A stretch of DNA of 64,000 bases from Streptomyces sp. CB01580 (lineage in GTDB: Bacteria > Actinomycetota > Actinomycetes > Streptomycetales > Streptomycetaceae), in contig NZ_LIXJ01000012.1 in assembly GCF_001905795.1 (NCBI RefSeq), positions 157,512 through 221,511 of the forward strand, in the 5' to 3' direction. Each line of letters starts with the position of its first letter. The stretch's first letter is position 1. Shown piece after piece: positions 8,122 to 17,487 of the stretch. Both the position numbers and the translations under genes were made by a program. The notes beneath the pieces were generated by a model, which was not told the DNA's origin, did no database searches, and saw only the letters and a program-made list of their open reading frames with translations.

Positions 8122-8552
8122 GGATATCGGTCCTTTCCTACGGCGTCGGCGCGTTTGGCGTGCGCCGATGTCGGCCTTCCGGCCGTCGGGCGGATGTGAG
8201 CCCTTCGGGCGGATACGCGTCGACCGGTATCGCCGGTATCGACCGCTCGGCCGACCGGTGTCGACTGTTCGGGAGGCAATGCTGCATTCCCTGGTAATCA
8301 TTTGTACAGCGGTCGGCGCCGCATTGTGAAGTCGGGCTAATTCTCTCCGCGTGTCACACTTCTATGTGTGTCTTCGGTGAGGAATCTTTTCGCAGATTTT
8401 TCCTCGGGTGTTGTCGTGACCGATATCCCGTCGTGATCGGGCGCTCAGGCATCTACTCGCGTAGAATTTCGGGCCAGGTACGCTGAGGGAAGCTGCGGGG
8501 GTCAGGGGAGCCCCCCGGAGAACCAGTCGCACCACACCACACGGGAGTGCCA
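8122..8552. promoter_or_regulatory. divergent lsr2-like / purS intergenic region
   Basis: A 431-bp spacer with no gene but clearly lower GC between about 8280 and 8470. It holds a palindrome CACAC-TTCTAT-GTGTG (8355-8370) and a TAGAAT -10-like hexamer (8462-8467) that could serve purSQL with a leader of about 80 nt. No good -35 is visible for it. The AT-rich patch is a plausible Lsr2-type autoregulatory target. Confidence 0.45.
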
Positions 8553-8813
8553 GTGGCACGCGTCGTAGTCGACGTCATGCTCAAGCCCGAGATCCTCGAC
8601 CCGCAGGGACAGGCGGTGCAGCGCGCACTGCCCCGTCTCGGCTTCGAGGGAATCGCGGACGTACGTCAGGGAAAGCGTTTCGAGCTGGAGGTCGAGGGGC
8701 CGGTCGACGACGCCGCCCTCGGTCGCATTCATGAGATGGCCGAGACATTCCTCGCCAACACCGTCATCGAGGACTTCACCGTGAAGGTGGAGAAGGCCGA
8801 GGAGTCCAAGTGA
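8553..8813 (+). CDS. purS: phosphoribosylformylglycinamidine synthase subunit PurS
   Basis: An 86-residue small subunit of the three-part FGAM synthase (PurS-PurQ-PurL) that converts FGAR to FGAM with glutamine and ATP. It aids ammonia channelling and complex assembly. The family pattern is clear: VVVDVMLKPEILDPQGQAV and VRQGKRFELEV. The GTG at 8553 is preferred to the GTG at 8547 because the GGGAG ribosome site (8543-8547) then has a five-base spacing instead of overlapping the start codon. Its TGA overlaps the purQ GTG (GTGA), giving translational coupling. Confidence 0.95.
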   Translation: MARVVVDVMLKPEILDPQGQAVQRALPRLGFEGIADVRQGKRFELEVEGPVDDAALGRIHEMAETFLANTVIEDFTVKVEKAEESK

Positions 8814-9541
8814 CTTCCCGTCCGTCTCCCACCACCCGTGAGGGAGGCCCTTCGGGCCGCAGTAACACCCGAATCGGAGTCGTCACCTTTCCCGGCACGC
8901 TCGACGACCAGGACAGCCTGAGGGCCGTACGCGTCGCGGGCGCCGAACCCGTGTCGCTGTGGCACCGCGACAAGGACCTGCACCAGGTCGATGCGGTCAT
9001 CCTGGCCGGTGGTTTCTCCTACGGCGACTATCTGCGGGCCGGTGCGATCTCGCGCTTCTCGCCCGTCATGGAGACGATCATCGAGCAGGCCCGTGCGGGG
9101 ATGCCGGTGCTCGGCATCTGCAACGGTTTCCAGATCCTGACCGAGGCGCACCTGCTGCCCGGCGCGATGCTGCGGAACAACCACCTGCACTTCATCTGCC
9201 GCGACCAGAAGCTCCGCGTCGAGAACGCGGAGACCGCCTGGACCTCGGACTACGAGGCGGGCCAGGAGATCTCCGTACCGCTCAAGAACATGGACGGTCG
9301 GTACGTCGCCGACGAGCGCGTGCTCGACGAGCTGGAGGCGGAGGGCCGGGTCGCCTTCCGTTACCTGGGCATGAACCCGAACGGCTCGCTGCGCGACATC
9401 GCGGGCATCACCAACGCCGAGGGCAACGTCGTCGGCCTGATGCCGCACCCCGAGCACGCCGTCGAGCCGCTGATCGGAACCGGCCGCACCGACGGCCTCG
9501 GTTTCTTCACCTCGATCATCAAGAAGCTGGTCAACGCATGA
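8810..9541 (+). CDS. purQ: phosphoribosylformylglycinamidine synthase glutaminase subunit
   Basis: A 243-residue class I glutamine amidotransferase subunit supplying ammonia to PurL. The nucleophile is C104 in LGICNGFQ; the His-Glu part of the triad is in LMPHPEHAVE near the C-terminus; LAGGFSYGDYLRAGA is the family oxyanion/dimer region. The first 20 residues are a hydrophilic extension. It starts with GTG overlapping the purS stop and ends with TGA overlapping the purL ATG, so the three genes form one coupled operon. Confidence 0.96.
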   Translation: MTSRPSPTTREGGPSGRSNTRIGVVTFPGTLDDQDSLRAVRVAGAEPVSLWHRDKDLHQVDAVILAGGFSYGDYLRAGAISRFSPVMETIIEQARAGMPVLGICNGFQILTEAHLLPGAMLRNNHLHFICRDQKLRVENAETAWTSDYEAGQEISVPLKNMDGRYVADERVLDELEAEGRVAFRYLGMNPNGSLRDIAGITNAEGNVVGLMPHPEHAVEPLIGTGRTDGLGFFTSIIKKLVNA

Positions 9542-11787
9542 GCCTGGATACGGTCAAGCACGCGGCCGGGACCCCGGACGTCGAGCAGCCCTGGAAGGAG
9601 CTCGGCCTCAAGGAGGACGAGTACGCCCGGATCCGCGAGATCCTGGGCCGCCGTCCCACCGGCGCCGAGCTCGCCATGTACTCCGTGATGTGGTCCGAGC
9701 ACTGCTCGTACAAGAGCAGCAAGGTCCACCTCAAGCAGTTCGGCGAGAAGGCCCCCGCCAACGACGCGATGCTCGTCGGCATCGGCGAGAACGCCGGTGT
9801 GGTCGACGTCGGCCAGGGATACGCGGTCACCTTCAAGGTCGAGTCGCACAACCACCCCTCGTACATCGAGCCCTACCAGGGCGCGGCGACCGGCGTCGGC
9901 GGCATCGTCCGCGACATCCTCGCCATGGGTGCCCGCCCGGTCGCGGTCGTCGACCCGCTGCGCTTCGGCGCCGCGGACCACCCCGACACCAAGCGCGTCC
10001 TGCCGGGCGTCGTCGCGGGCATCGGTGGCTACGGCAACTGCCTCGGCCTGCCGAACATCGGCGGCGAGGTCGTCTTCGACGCCTGCTACCAGGGCAACCC
10101 GCTGGTCAACGCCGGCTGCATCGGCGTGATGAAGCACGAGGACATCCACCTGGCCAAGGCGTCCGGCCCCGGCAACAAGGTGATCCTCTACGGCGCCCGC
10201 ACCGGCGGCGACGGCATCGGCGGCGTCTCGGTGCTGGCCTCGGAGACCTTCGACGACACGAAGCCTGCCAAGCGTCCCGCCGTCCAGGTCGGCGACCCGT
10301 TCCAGGAGAAGCTCCTCATCGAGTGCACCCTGGAGGTCTTCCAGGAGAAGCTCGTCGCGGGCATCCAGGACCTCGGCGGCGCCGGGCTCTCCTGCGCCAC
10401 GTCCGAGCTGGCCTCCGCCGGCTCCGGCGGCATGCGCGTCGAGCTGGACACCGTGCCGCTGCGCGACTCCTCGCTCTCGCCCGAGGAGATCCTCATGAGC
10501 GAGTCGCAGGAGCGCATGTGCGCGATCGTCGAGCCGCGGCACGTCGACCGCTTCATGGAGATCTGCGAGAAGTGGGACGTCATCGCCACCGTCATCGGTG
10601 AGGTGACCGAGGGCGAGCGCCTGGAGATCTTCTGGCACGGCGAGCAGATCGTGGACGTCCCGCCGCGTTCGGTGGCCCACGAGGGCCCGACGTACCACCG
10701 CCCGTACGCCCGCCCGTCCTGGCAGGACGCGCTCCAGGCGGACGACGCGGGCGGGCTGGCCCGTCCGGCGGACGGCGCCGAGCTGCGCGAGCAGGTCCTC
10801 AAGCTGGTCGCGCACCCGAACCAGGCGTCGAAGTCCTGGATCACCGACCAGTACGACCGGTTCGTGCAGGGCAACACCGTGCTCGCGATGCCCGAGGACG
10901 CCGGCATCGTCCGGATCGACGAGAAGTCGAACCTGGGCGTGGCCATGGCGACCGACGGCAACGGCCGGTACGCCAAGCTCGACCCGTACACCGGCGCGCA
11001 GCTCGCGCTGGCGGAGGCGTACCGCAACGTCGCCGCCACCGGCGCCAAGCCGCTCGCCGTCTCGGACTGCCTGAACTTCGGCTCGCCCGAGGACCCGGAC
11101 GTCATGTGGCAGTTCGCCGAGGCGACCCGCGGTCTCGCGGACGGCTGCCTGGCGCTGGGCACCCCGGTCACCGGCGGCAACGTGTCGCTGTACAACCAGA
11201 CCGGCGAGACGGCGATCCACCCGACGCCGGTCGTCGCGGTGCTCGGTGTGATCGACGACGTCTCCCGGCGCACGCCGGTCGCGTTCGCGCAGGAGGGCCA
11301 GCTCCTCTACCTGCTGGGCGAGACGCGCGAGGAGTTCGGCGGCTCGGCGTGGTCCGAGGTCGTCCACGGCCACCTGGGCGGCCTGCCGCCCCAGGTCGAC
11401 CTGGAGCGCGAGAAGCTGCTCGCCGAGATCCTGATCTCGGCCTCCCGCGACGGCATGATCGACGCGGCGCACGACCTCTCCGACGGCGGTCTGATCCAGG
11501 CGGTCACGGAGTCCTGTCTGCGCGGCGGGAACGGCGCCCGACTGGTCGTGCCGGATGGTCTGGACGCGTTCACGTTCCTCTTCTCCGAGTCGGCGGGACG
11601 CGCGATCGTCTCCGTGCCGCGCAGCGAGGAGCTCCGCTTCAACGACATGTGCGGGGCGCGCGGTCTGCCCGTCGCCCGGATCGGTGTCGTGGACGGCGAC
11701 GAGATCGAGGTCCAGGGCGAGTTCGGCATCCCGCTGAGTGAGCTGCGCACCGCGCACGAGGAGACCATTCCGGGTCTGCTCGCCTGA
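9538..11787 (+). CDS. purL: phosphoribosylformylglycinamidine synthase catalytic subunit
   Basis: A 749-residue small-type PurL, the normal length for actinobacteria, carrying ATP-dependent FGAR amidation. Recognisable family blocks include MWSEHCSYKSSK, FKVESHNHPS, GAATGVGGIVRDILAMGARP, GGNVSLYNQT and AHDLSDGGLIQA. The two repeated AIRS-like halves are intact. The ATG overlaps the purQ stop by ATGA. A very strong GC hairpin (11805-11847) follows 18 bp after the stop, closing the purSQL operon. No frameshift or unusual composition is visible. Confidence 0.97.
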   Translation: MSLDTVKHAAGTPDVEQPWKELGLKEDEYARIREILGRRPTGAELAMYSVMWSEHCSYKSSKVHLKQFGEKAPANDAMLVGIGENAGVVDVGQGYAVTFKVESHNHPSYIEPYQGAATGVGGIVRDILAMGARPVAVVDPLRFGAADHPDTKRVLPGVVAGIGGYGNCLGLPNIGGEVVFDACYQGNPLVNAGCIGVMKHEDIHLAKASGPGNKVILYGARTGGDGIGGVSVLASETFDDTKPAKRPAVQVGDPFQEKLLIECTLEVFQEKLVAGIQDLGGAGLSCATSELASAGSGGMRVELDTVPLRDSSLSPEEILMSESQERMCAIVEPRHVDRFMEICEKWDVIATVIGEVTEGERLEIFWHGEQIVDVPPRSVAHEGPTYHRPYARPSWQDALQADDAGGLARPADGAELREQVLKLVAHPNQASKSWITDQYDRFVQGNTVLAMPEDAGIVRIDEKSNLGVAMATDGNGRYAKLDPYTGAQLALAEAYRNVAATGAKPLAVSDCLNFGSPEDPDVMWQFAEATRGLADGCLALGTPVTGGNVSLYNQTGETAIHPTPVVAVLGVIDDVSRRTPVAFAQEGQLLYLLGETREEFGGSAWSEVVHGHLGGLPPQVDLEREKLLAEILISASRDGMIDAAHDLSDGGLIQAVTESCLRGGNGARLVVPDGLDAFTFLFSESAGRAIVSVPRSEELRFNDMCGARGLPVARIGVVDGDEIEVQGEFGIPLSELRTAHEETIPGLLA

Positions 11788-11804
11788 CGGCGGTCCGTTT
11801 CCGA

Positions 11805-11847
11805 GGGCTGCGGCCCCGCCCCGTCGCCGGGGGCGGGGCCGCAGCCC
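11805..11847 (+). terminator. terminator of the purSQL operon
   Basis: Perfect 17-bp arms (GGGCTGCGGCCCCGCCC and its complement) flank a nine-base loop, 18 bp after the purL stop. There is no T-run, as is common in Streptomyces. Confidence 0.8.
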
Positions 11848-11957
11848 CGGTCCGTACGCGGGTGCGTACGAGTTCCGTACGTGCGGTGCGGGCAAGTAGA
11901 GATTTACCTGGGCAATAATTACTCTCGGTTTAACATTCATCCTGGTACAGTTACGGC

Positions 11958-12596
11958 ATGACCGAGGGGATGAGCCTGCGGGAGCGCAAGAAGCTCCAGA
12001 CGCGCCACCGTCTGCTGGCCGCGGCCACCGAACTCTTCGCCGAGCGCGGCTTCGACAAGGTGTCGGTCGCCGAGATCGCCGAGGCGGCCGAGGTGTCGAA
12101 GATGACGGTCTTCAACTACTTCGCGGGCAAGGAGGACCTGGTCCTCGCGCCGATGGCGGAACACATCGGCGACGTCGCGGGGGTGGTGCGGGACCGGGCC
12201 CTCGGCGCATCCGCCCTGTCCGCCGTGCGCGCGCAGTTCCTGGCCGCCATCGGGCGCCGCGATCCCTCGGTCGGCATGAGCGACGTGCCGATGGTGCTCG
12301 ACATGCGTCGGCTGATCCAGGAGACGCCGGCCCTCCTGATCCGCGCGCACGCGCTCTCCCTGCGCTCCCACGAGCTGCTCGCCCACGTCCTGACCGAGGA
12401 GGGGGAGGAGCCGCCCATCGCCCGGATCGCGGCGGCCCAGCTGATCAGCACGCGCAACTCCCTCATCCACGCGAACCAACTGCGGCTGCTGGCGGGCGAA
12501 CCGGCGGACGCGATCGCCGAGGAGGCCGTCGCGCTCGCGGAGCGGGGCTTCGACCTGCTCGCGCACGGTTTGGGCGCCTTCGCGATCCGGCGCTGA
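11958..12596 (+). CDS. TetR-family transcriptional regulator
   Basis: A 212-residue repressor-type protein. The N-terminal helix-turn-helix (about 14-60) reads RKKLQTRHRLLAAATELFAERGFDKVSVAEIAEAAEVSKMTVFNYFAGKEDL, the classical TetR pattern. The C-terminal ligand domain has no recognisable subgroup signature. The upstream 80 bp is unusually AT-rich for this genome, with TTTACC, TTTAAC and TACAGT promoter-like hexamers just before the ATG, consistent with an autoregulated promoter. The neighbouring sterol-carrier-type gene is on the same strand but 128 bp away, so the target is unknown. Confidence 0.9.
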   Translation: MTEGMSLRERKKLQTRHRLLAAATELFAERGFDKVSVAEIAEAAEVSKMTVFNYFAGKEDLVLAPMAEHIGDVAGVVRDRALGASALSAVRAQFLAAIGRRDPSVGMSDVPMVLDMRRLIQETPALLIRAHALSLRSHELLAHVLTEEGEEPPIARIAAAQLISTRNSLIHANQLRLLAGEPADAIAEEAVALAERGFDLLAHGLGAFAIRR

Positions 12597-12724
12597 GACG
12601 GCCGCCGTTCCGGTCCGTCGCCCCTGCCCCGGCCCGTCGTCACCTGCCGTCCCTCCGCCGTCGGCGCCCGGGCCCGCGGGCCGTGGTCCTTCGTGCGCCG
12701 GTCGAGGGCCGTAGGCTCCCGGAC

Positions 12725-13525
12725 ATGCCGCCGTCCCAGAAACGTGCCCGCCGCTACGACCCGGCCCGGACCCGCGACGCGGTCCTGGCGCAGTTCGGCC
12801 ATGTCCGGGAAGCCGTCCGCACCCTGACGCCCGAGCAGCTCGCGCTGCCGACCCGGCTCGGCGACTGGACCGTACGCGAACTCGCCGCCCACGTGGTCCT
12901 GGCGTTCTCGCAGGCCGCCCGGGAGCCGGAGCGGTCCGCACCCGCCGCCCCGAAACCCGCACCGACGCTCCTCGCCTGGCCGCTCACCACGGCCGGTCAC
13001 GCCGAGCGGATCGCCGCCGGTACCAGGGCGCTCGCCGCCGAGCATCCCGACCTGGACGCCCTGTTCGGCGAGGCCGCCGGGCGGTTCGAGGAACGGGTGC
13101 CGCGCACGGGCGACGAACGGCTGCTGCCCACACCGGCCGGGGCGATGCGGCTGACGGACTTCCTCGTCACCCGTGCCGTCGAGCTCGTCGTGCACACCGA
13201 CGACCTGAACGCGGCGACCGGCCTCGACATCCCGTACGACCGGCAGGCGCTCGCCGCCTGCACGCGGCTGCTCGCCGACGCCCTCGCGGAGAAGGCGCCG
13301 GGAGGCTCGGTCGAGGTGCGTGTCCCGCCCTTCGCCGTGGTCCAGTGCGTGCAGGGTCCCAAGCACACCCGCGGTACGCCGCCCAACGTCGTCGAGACCG
13401 ATCCGCTCACCTGGATCAGGCTCGCCACCGGTCGTACGGAATGGGCGCACGCCCTCGACGAGGCGCGGGTGGCCGCGAGCGGCGAGCGGGCCGACCTCTC
13501 CGCCCTCCTGCCCCTGATGAGGTGA
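12725..13525 (+). CDS. maleylpyruvate isomerase-like / sterol carrier family protein
   Basis: A 266-residue protein of the MDMPI/DinB-like superfamily. The N-terminal four-helix-bundle domain (about 20-165) has the typical ALPTRLGDWTVRELAAHVV segment and a later VTRAVELVVHTDDL containing the metal-site histidine. The C-terminal third, with VEVRVPPFAVVQCVQGPKHTRGTPPNVVETDPLTWIRLATG, is the sterol-carrier-like domain usually fused to it. Family members are mycothiol-dependent enzymes or of unknown function; no substrate can be assigned. The ATG at 12725 is chosen over the frame opening at 12683 because family alignment begins soon after it. A ribosome site is weak. Confidence 0.8.
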   Translation: MPPSQKRARRYDPARTRDAVLAQFGHVREAVRTLTPEQLALPTRLGDWTVRELAAHVVLAFSQAAREPERSAPAAPKPAPTLLAWPLTTAGHAERIAAGTRALAAEHPDLDALFGEAAGRFEERVPRTGDERLLPTPAGAMRLTDFLVTRAVELVVHTDDLNAATGLDIPYDRQALAACTRLLADALAEKAPGGSVEVRVPPFAVVQCVQGPKHTRGTPPNVVETDPLTWIRLATGRTEWAHALDEARVAASGERADLSALLPLMR

Positions 13526-13610
13526 GGAGCCCGTTCCCCGGGACGACGGGCGGCGCGCGGGGTCCGCTCCTCGCCGGGAACCGGCCCGCCGCCCCGCCCG
13601 TCACAGGGCC

Positions 13611-14096
13611 ATGCGCACTCGACGCACAGCCTCGGTGACCCTGGTCCTCCTCGCCGTCCTGGCCGCCTGCGGTACGCGGACGGGCAGCCCCTCCGACGAC
13701 CGTGACGGCCCCGGGGCGGCGGGCGAGGGCGGCGCGACACGGACCGGCCCGCCCGTCACGGGTGTCCGGTGGAACGTGGACTCGGTGACGGTCGGGGGGA
13801 AACGGGCCGAGGTCCCGGACGGCGCCCACTTCACGATCGACACCAAGGGCGGCGCCGCGGGGAGTCTCGGCTGCAACCAGTTCCGCGCCCGCGCCGCCGT
13901 GTCCGGTTCCACGATCACGTTCGACGCCGTCGAGACGACCAAGATGGCGTGCCCCACGCCCCGGGCGAAGCTGGAACAGGCACTGCTGTCGATCCTGGAC
14001 GGGCGGACGACGTACCGGGTCGACGAGCGCACCCTGACCCTCGCCTCGGAGAACGACGCGTCGCTCGGCGCCACGGCCCGGGAACCCGGCGAGTGA
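13611..14096 (+). CDS. META-domain (HslJ-like) lipoprotein
   Basis: A 161-residue secreted lipoprotein. The N-terminus has a basic start, a hydrophobic stretch (VTLVLLAVLA) and the lipobox LAAC at about 17-20, so Cys20 should be lipidated. A disordered Gly/Ser/Asp linker leads to a META/HslJ-type domain (about 50-155) with the diagnostic GSLGCNQFRARAAV and ETTKMACP motifs. In enterobacteria HslJ is tied to heat and novobiocin response; in Streptomyces the role is unknown. It may share a transcript with the upstream gene (85-bp gap). Confidence 0.85.
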   Translation: MRTRRTASVTLVLLAVLAACGTRTGSPSDDRDGPGAAGEGGATRTGPPVTGVRWNVDSVTVGGKRAEVPDGAHFTIDTKGGAAGSLGCNQFRARAAVSGSTITFDAVETTKMACPTPRAKLEQALLSILDGRTTYRVDERTLTLASENDASLGATAREPGE

Positions 14097-14637
14097 TCCA
14101 CGCGATGCGACGGGCCGGGAGGCGCCGGCCCCGGAACCGTCCGGTGCGGTGAACGCCGGTCCCGGAGCCCGTCGGCGCGGGACGCACCCGCCCCGGAACC
14201 CCTCGGCGCGGGAAGCACCCGCCCCGGAACTCCCGCCCCGGAACCGGCCGCCACGCGGGCCGACGGCCGCGGAGCGGTCCCGGACGCACCGGGATCCGAC
14301 ACGTCCGACCGCCTTGTGGTGTGAGCCTCGCCACGAAACGCGCGTTCGGCCGGATTCCGCGCCGGACCGTCGGCCGGTTCACCGAGCGCCACCATCCGCT
14401 TCCGGCGCACACCCGGCCCCGGTGGCCGGAAATCGCCGCTATTGCCGCGCTGATCCGCGCTGCCGCCGCCCTGTGGCCGATCCGCACCTCGTCCCGCGTA
14501 CTCCTCATCAGGCCAGGTGCTCACTCCGAGTGACCGGTCGGTAGGGGCTCCGGACCACGTCCGGAAGCGCTTCCACGGTGGTCCGCCGCGGTATCCCGAA
14601 TTCGGACCAGTGGTCGATCTCGCCTACACTCGGTGGC
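14097..14637. other. 541-bp spacer between META lipoprotein and purF
   Basis: I see no convincing gene. A weak GTG-started frame at 14321-14533 (70 residues) has a short hydrophobic patch but no ribosome site. The left half carries repeats of GGAACCC/CACCCGCCCCGGAA. The right end holds the purF promoter. Confidence 0.5.
14601..14630 (+). promoter_or_regulatory. purF promoter, apparently giving a leaderless mRNA
   Basis: A TTCGGA -35-like hexamer (14601-14606) and TACACT -10 (14625-14630) are separated by 18 bp. The GTG start of purF lies only seven bases after the -10. Transcription would begin on or next to the start codon, and no ribosome site is present. Confidence 0.55.
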
Positions 14638-16164
14638 GTGCCTCGTGGTGATGGACGACTCAGCCACGACCTGCTCCCCGGAGAGAAGGGCCCCCAGGAC
14701 GCATGCGGCGTCTTCGGTGTCTGGGCTCCCGGCGAAGAGGTCGCCAAGCTCACCTATTTCGGACTGTATGCCCTGCAGCACCGTGGACAGGAGTCCGCGG
14801 GCATCGCAGTGAGCAACGGGTCCCAGATCCTGGTCTTCAAGGACATGGGACTGGTCTCGCAGGTCTTCGACGAAACATCCCTGGGATCCCTCCGGGGCCA
14901 TATCGCGGTCGGTCATGCCCGCTACTCCACGACCGGAGCCTCGGTCTGGGAGAACGCGCAGCCGACGTTCCGTGCCACCGCGCACGGCTCGATCGCCCTG
15001 GGACACAACGGCAACCTGGTCAACACGGCGCAGCTCGCCGAGATGGTCGCGGACCTTCCCCGCAAGGACGGCCGCGCCACCCAGGTCGCCGCGACCAACG
15101 ACACCGACCTGGTGACCGCGCTGCTCGCCGGCCAGACCGATGACGACGGCAAGCCGCTCACCATCGAGCAGGCCGCCGCGAAGGTGCTCCCGGACGTCAA
15201 GGGCGCGTTCTCGCTCGTCTTCATGGACGAGCACACCCTCTACGCCGCCCGTGACCCGCAGGGCATCCGTCCGCTGGTCCTCGGCCGCCTGGAGCGCGGC
15301 TGGGTGGTGGCCTCCGAGACCGCCGCCCTCGACATCTGCGGCGCCAGCTTCGTCCGCGAGATCGAGCCGGGCGAACTCGTCGCCATCGACGAGAACGGAC
15401 TGCGCACCTCGCGTTTCGCGGAAGCGAAGCCCAAGGGCTGCGTCTTCGAGTACGTCTACCTGGCCCGTCCCGACACCGACATCGCCGGGCGCAACGTCTA
15501 CCTCTCCCGCGTGGAGATGGGCCGCAAGCTGGCCGCCGAGGCCCCGGTCGAGGCCGATCTGGTCATAGCGACCCCGGAGTCCGGCACCCCCGCCGCCATC
15601 GGCTACGCGGAGGCCAGCGGCATCCCCTTCGGCGCCGGTCTCGTGAAGAACGCCTACGTCGGACGGACCTTCATCCAGCCGTCGCAGACCATCCGCCAGC
15701 TGGGCATCCGCCTCAAGCTGAACCCGCTCAAGGAAGTCATCAAGGGCAAGCGTCTCGTCGTCGTCGACGACTCGATCGTCCGCGGCAACACCCAGCGCGC
15801 CCTGGTCCGGATGCTCCGCGAGGCGGGCGCCGCCGAGATCCACATCCGGATCTCGTCCCCGCCGGTCAAGTGGCCCTGCTTCTTCGGCATCGACTTCGCG
15901 ACCCGTGCCGAGCTGATCGCCAACGGGATGACGGTCGAGGAGATCGGCGCGTCGATGGGCGCGGACTCGCTCGCGTACATCTCCCTCGACGCAATGGTGG
16001 AGGCGACGACGATCGCCAAGCCGAACCTGTGCCGCGCCTGCTTCGACGGTGAGTACCCGATGGAGCTGCCGGACCCGGAACTGCTCGGCAAGCAACTGCT
16101 GGAGACCGAGCTGGCGGCAGGCCCTGCGGCGACCGCCGCGTCCGACGCCCTGCGTCGTCCGTGA
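14638..16164 (+). CDS. purF: amidophosphoribosyltransferase
   Basis: The 508-residue first committed enzyme of purine synthesis (PRPP + glutamine to phosphoribosylamine). C23 in QDACGVFG is the N-terminal nucleophile exposed after propeptide removal. GLYALQHRGQESAGI and VGHARYSTTG are glutaminase-domain signatures. VVVDDSIVRGNTQ is the PRPP-binding loop. The C-terminal CRACFDGEYP cysteine region matches the Fe-S type of the enzyme. The frame extends to 14578, but the GTG at 14638 gives the conserved MPRGDGRL start. No ribosome site precedes it, consistent with a leaderless transcript from the adjacent TACACT. purM follows after 59 bp. Confidence 0.96.
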   Translation: MPRGDGRLSHDLLPGEKGPQDACGVFGVWAPGEEVAKLTYFGLYALQHRGQESAGIAVSNGSQILVFKDMGLVSQVFDETSLGSLRGHIAVGHARYSTTGASVWENAQPTFRATAHGSIALGHNGNLVNTAQLAEMVADLPRKDGRATQVAATNDTDLVTALLAGQTDDDGKPLTIEQAAAKVLPDVKGAFSLVFMDEHTLYAARDPQGIRPLVLGRLERGWVVASETAALDICGASFVREIEPGELVAIDENGLRTSRFAEAKPKGCVFEYVYLARPDTDIAGRNVYLSRVEMGRKLAAEAPVEADLVIATPESGTPAAIGYAEASGIPFGAGLVKNAYVGRTFIQPSQTIRQLGIRLKLNPLKEVIKGKRLVVVDDSIVRGNTQRALVRMLREAGAAEIHIRISSPPVKWPCFFGIDFATRAELIANGMTVEEIGASMGADSLAYISLDAMVEATTIAKPNLCRACFDGEYPMELPDPELLGKQLLETELAAGPAATAASDALRRP

Positions 16165-16223
16165 CGGCCGGTCGTACCCCCTGGCCCACCAGCCCCGTAT
16201 CTCCACACGAAAGATCCCACGCC

Positions 16224-17297
16224 ATGTCTGAGACAACAGGTGCTTCCTACGCGGCAGCGGGCGTCGACATCGAGGCCGGCGACCGCGCCGTCGAGCTGAT
16301 GAAGGAGTGGGTGAAGAAGACCCGCCGTCCCGAGGTCGAGGGCCTCGGCGGCCTCGGCGGGTTCGCCGGCCTCTTCGACGCCTCCGCCCTCAAGCGCTAC
16401 GAGCGTCCGCTGCTCGCCTCCGCCACCGACGGCGTCGGCACCAAGGTCGACCTCGCCCGCAAGACGGGCGTGTACGACACCATCGGCCGCGACCTCGTCG
16501 GCATGGTCGTCGACGACCTGGTCGTCTGCGGAGCCGAGCCGCTCTTCATGACCGACTACATCTGCGTCGGCAAGGTGTACCCCGAGCGGGTCGCGGCGAT
16601 CGTGAAGGGCATCGCCGAGGGCTGTGTCCTCGCGGGCTGCACCCTGGTCGGCGGCGAGACCGCCGAGCACCCCGGACTGCTGGGCCCGGACGACTTCGAC
16701 GTCGCGGGCGCCGGTACGGGCGTGGTCGAGGCCGACCGGCTGCTCGGACCGGATCGCATCCGCAAGGGTGACGTGGTGATCGCCATGGCGTCGTCCGGTC
16801 TTCACTCCAACGGGTACTCGCTCGTCCGGCACGTGTTCTTCGACCGGGCCGGCTGGGCGCTGGACCGCGAGGTCGAGGAGTTCGGCCGCAGCCTCGGCGA
16901 GGAGCTCCTGGAGCCCACCCGGATCTACTCGCTGGACTGCCTGGCCCTCACCCGCACGACCGAGGTGCACGGCTTCAGCCACGTCACCGGCGGCGGCCTG
17001 GCCAACAACCTGGCCCGGGTCGTCCCCGACCACCTGCACGCCCGGGTGGACCGCTCCACCTGGACGCCGGGCGCGGTCTTCGACCTGGTCGGCAGCCTCG
17101 GCCGGGTCGAGCGGCTGGAGCTGGAGAAGACGCTGAACATGGGCGTCGGCATGATCGCCGTCGTCCCCGCCGAATCCGTCGACGTGGCCCTGACCACACT
17201 GGCCGACCGCGGGGTCGACTCCTGGGTCGCGGGCGAGATCGTCGAACGCGGTGAGCACACCTCCGGCGCGGAGCTGGTGGGTGACTACGCAGCGTAG
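16224..17297 (+). CDS. purM: phosphoribosylformylglycinamidine cyclo-ligase (AIR synthetase)
   Basis: The 357-residue enzyme closes the imidazole ring of FGAM to give AIR. Family motifs are intact: YAAAGVDIEAGDRAVELMK, SATDGVGTKVDLA, GRDLVGMVVDDLVVCGAEPLFMTDYI, GCTLVGGETAEHPG, SSGLHSNGYSLVR and GGGLANNLARV. The ATG at 16224 is used rather than the upstream in-frame ATG at 16161, because a CGAAAG site precedes it and the product then matches family length. It is the last gene of the purF-purM pair. A symmetric hairpin separates it from the convergent DUF3073 gene. Confidence 0.96.
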   Translation: MSETTGASYAAAGVDIEAGDRAVELMKEWVKKTRRPEVEGLGGLGGFAGLFDASALKRYERPLLASATDGVGTKVDLARKTGVYDTIGRDLVGMVVDDLVVCGAEPLFMTDYICVGKVYPERVAAIVKGIAEGCVLAGCTLVGGETAEHPGLLGPDDFDVAGAGTGVVEADRLLGPDRIRKGDVVIAMASSGLHSNGYSLVRHVFFDRAGWALDREVEEFGRSLGEELLEPTRIYSLDCLALTRTTEVHGFSHVTGGGLANNLARVVPDHLHARVDRSTWTPGAVFDLVGSLGRVERLELEKTLNMGVGMIAVVPAESVDVALTTLADRGVDSWVAGEIVERGEHTSGAELVGDYAA

Positions 17298-17441
17298 TGC
17301 GGGAGCGGGCCGGTGACCGGGGCCACCTGGTCACCCGGGCGGCCGTCGCGCCCATGGCCGCCGGGTCCCGGCAACCGCCGAACCGGCGATTCCCGGATCG
17401 GCGGTCACCGAACCGGCGGTCTCCGGATCGGGGTAGCACAG

Positions 17442-17470
17442 AACCCGGTCCGGGAAACCCGGACCGGGTT
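17442..17470. terminator. bidirectional terminator between purM and DUF3073 gene
   Basis: A perfect stem AACCCGGTCCGGG / CCCGGACCGGGTT with an AAA loop lies between two convergent genes. Just upstream (17380-17440) are imperfect direct repeats of an AACCGGCGG/CGGATCGGCGGTC unit. Confidence 0.85.
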
Positions 17471-17487
17471 GATGTGTCAGCGCGAGG

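Noticed and set aside
9361..11940. An 859-codon frame opposite purL
   Set aside because: Purely antisense to purL, with Val/Asp/Arg/Leu shadow composition.
14321..14533. Possible 70-residue gene before purF
   Set aside because: No ribosome site, weak start and no recognisable family; kept only as a note in the spacer entry.
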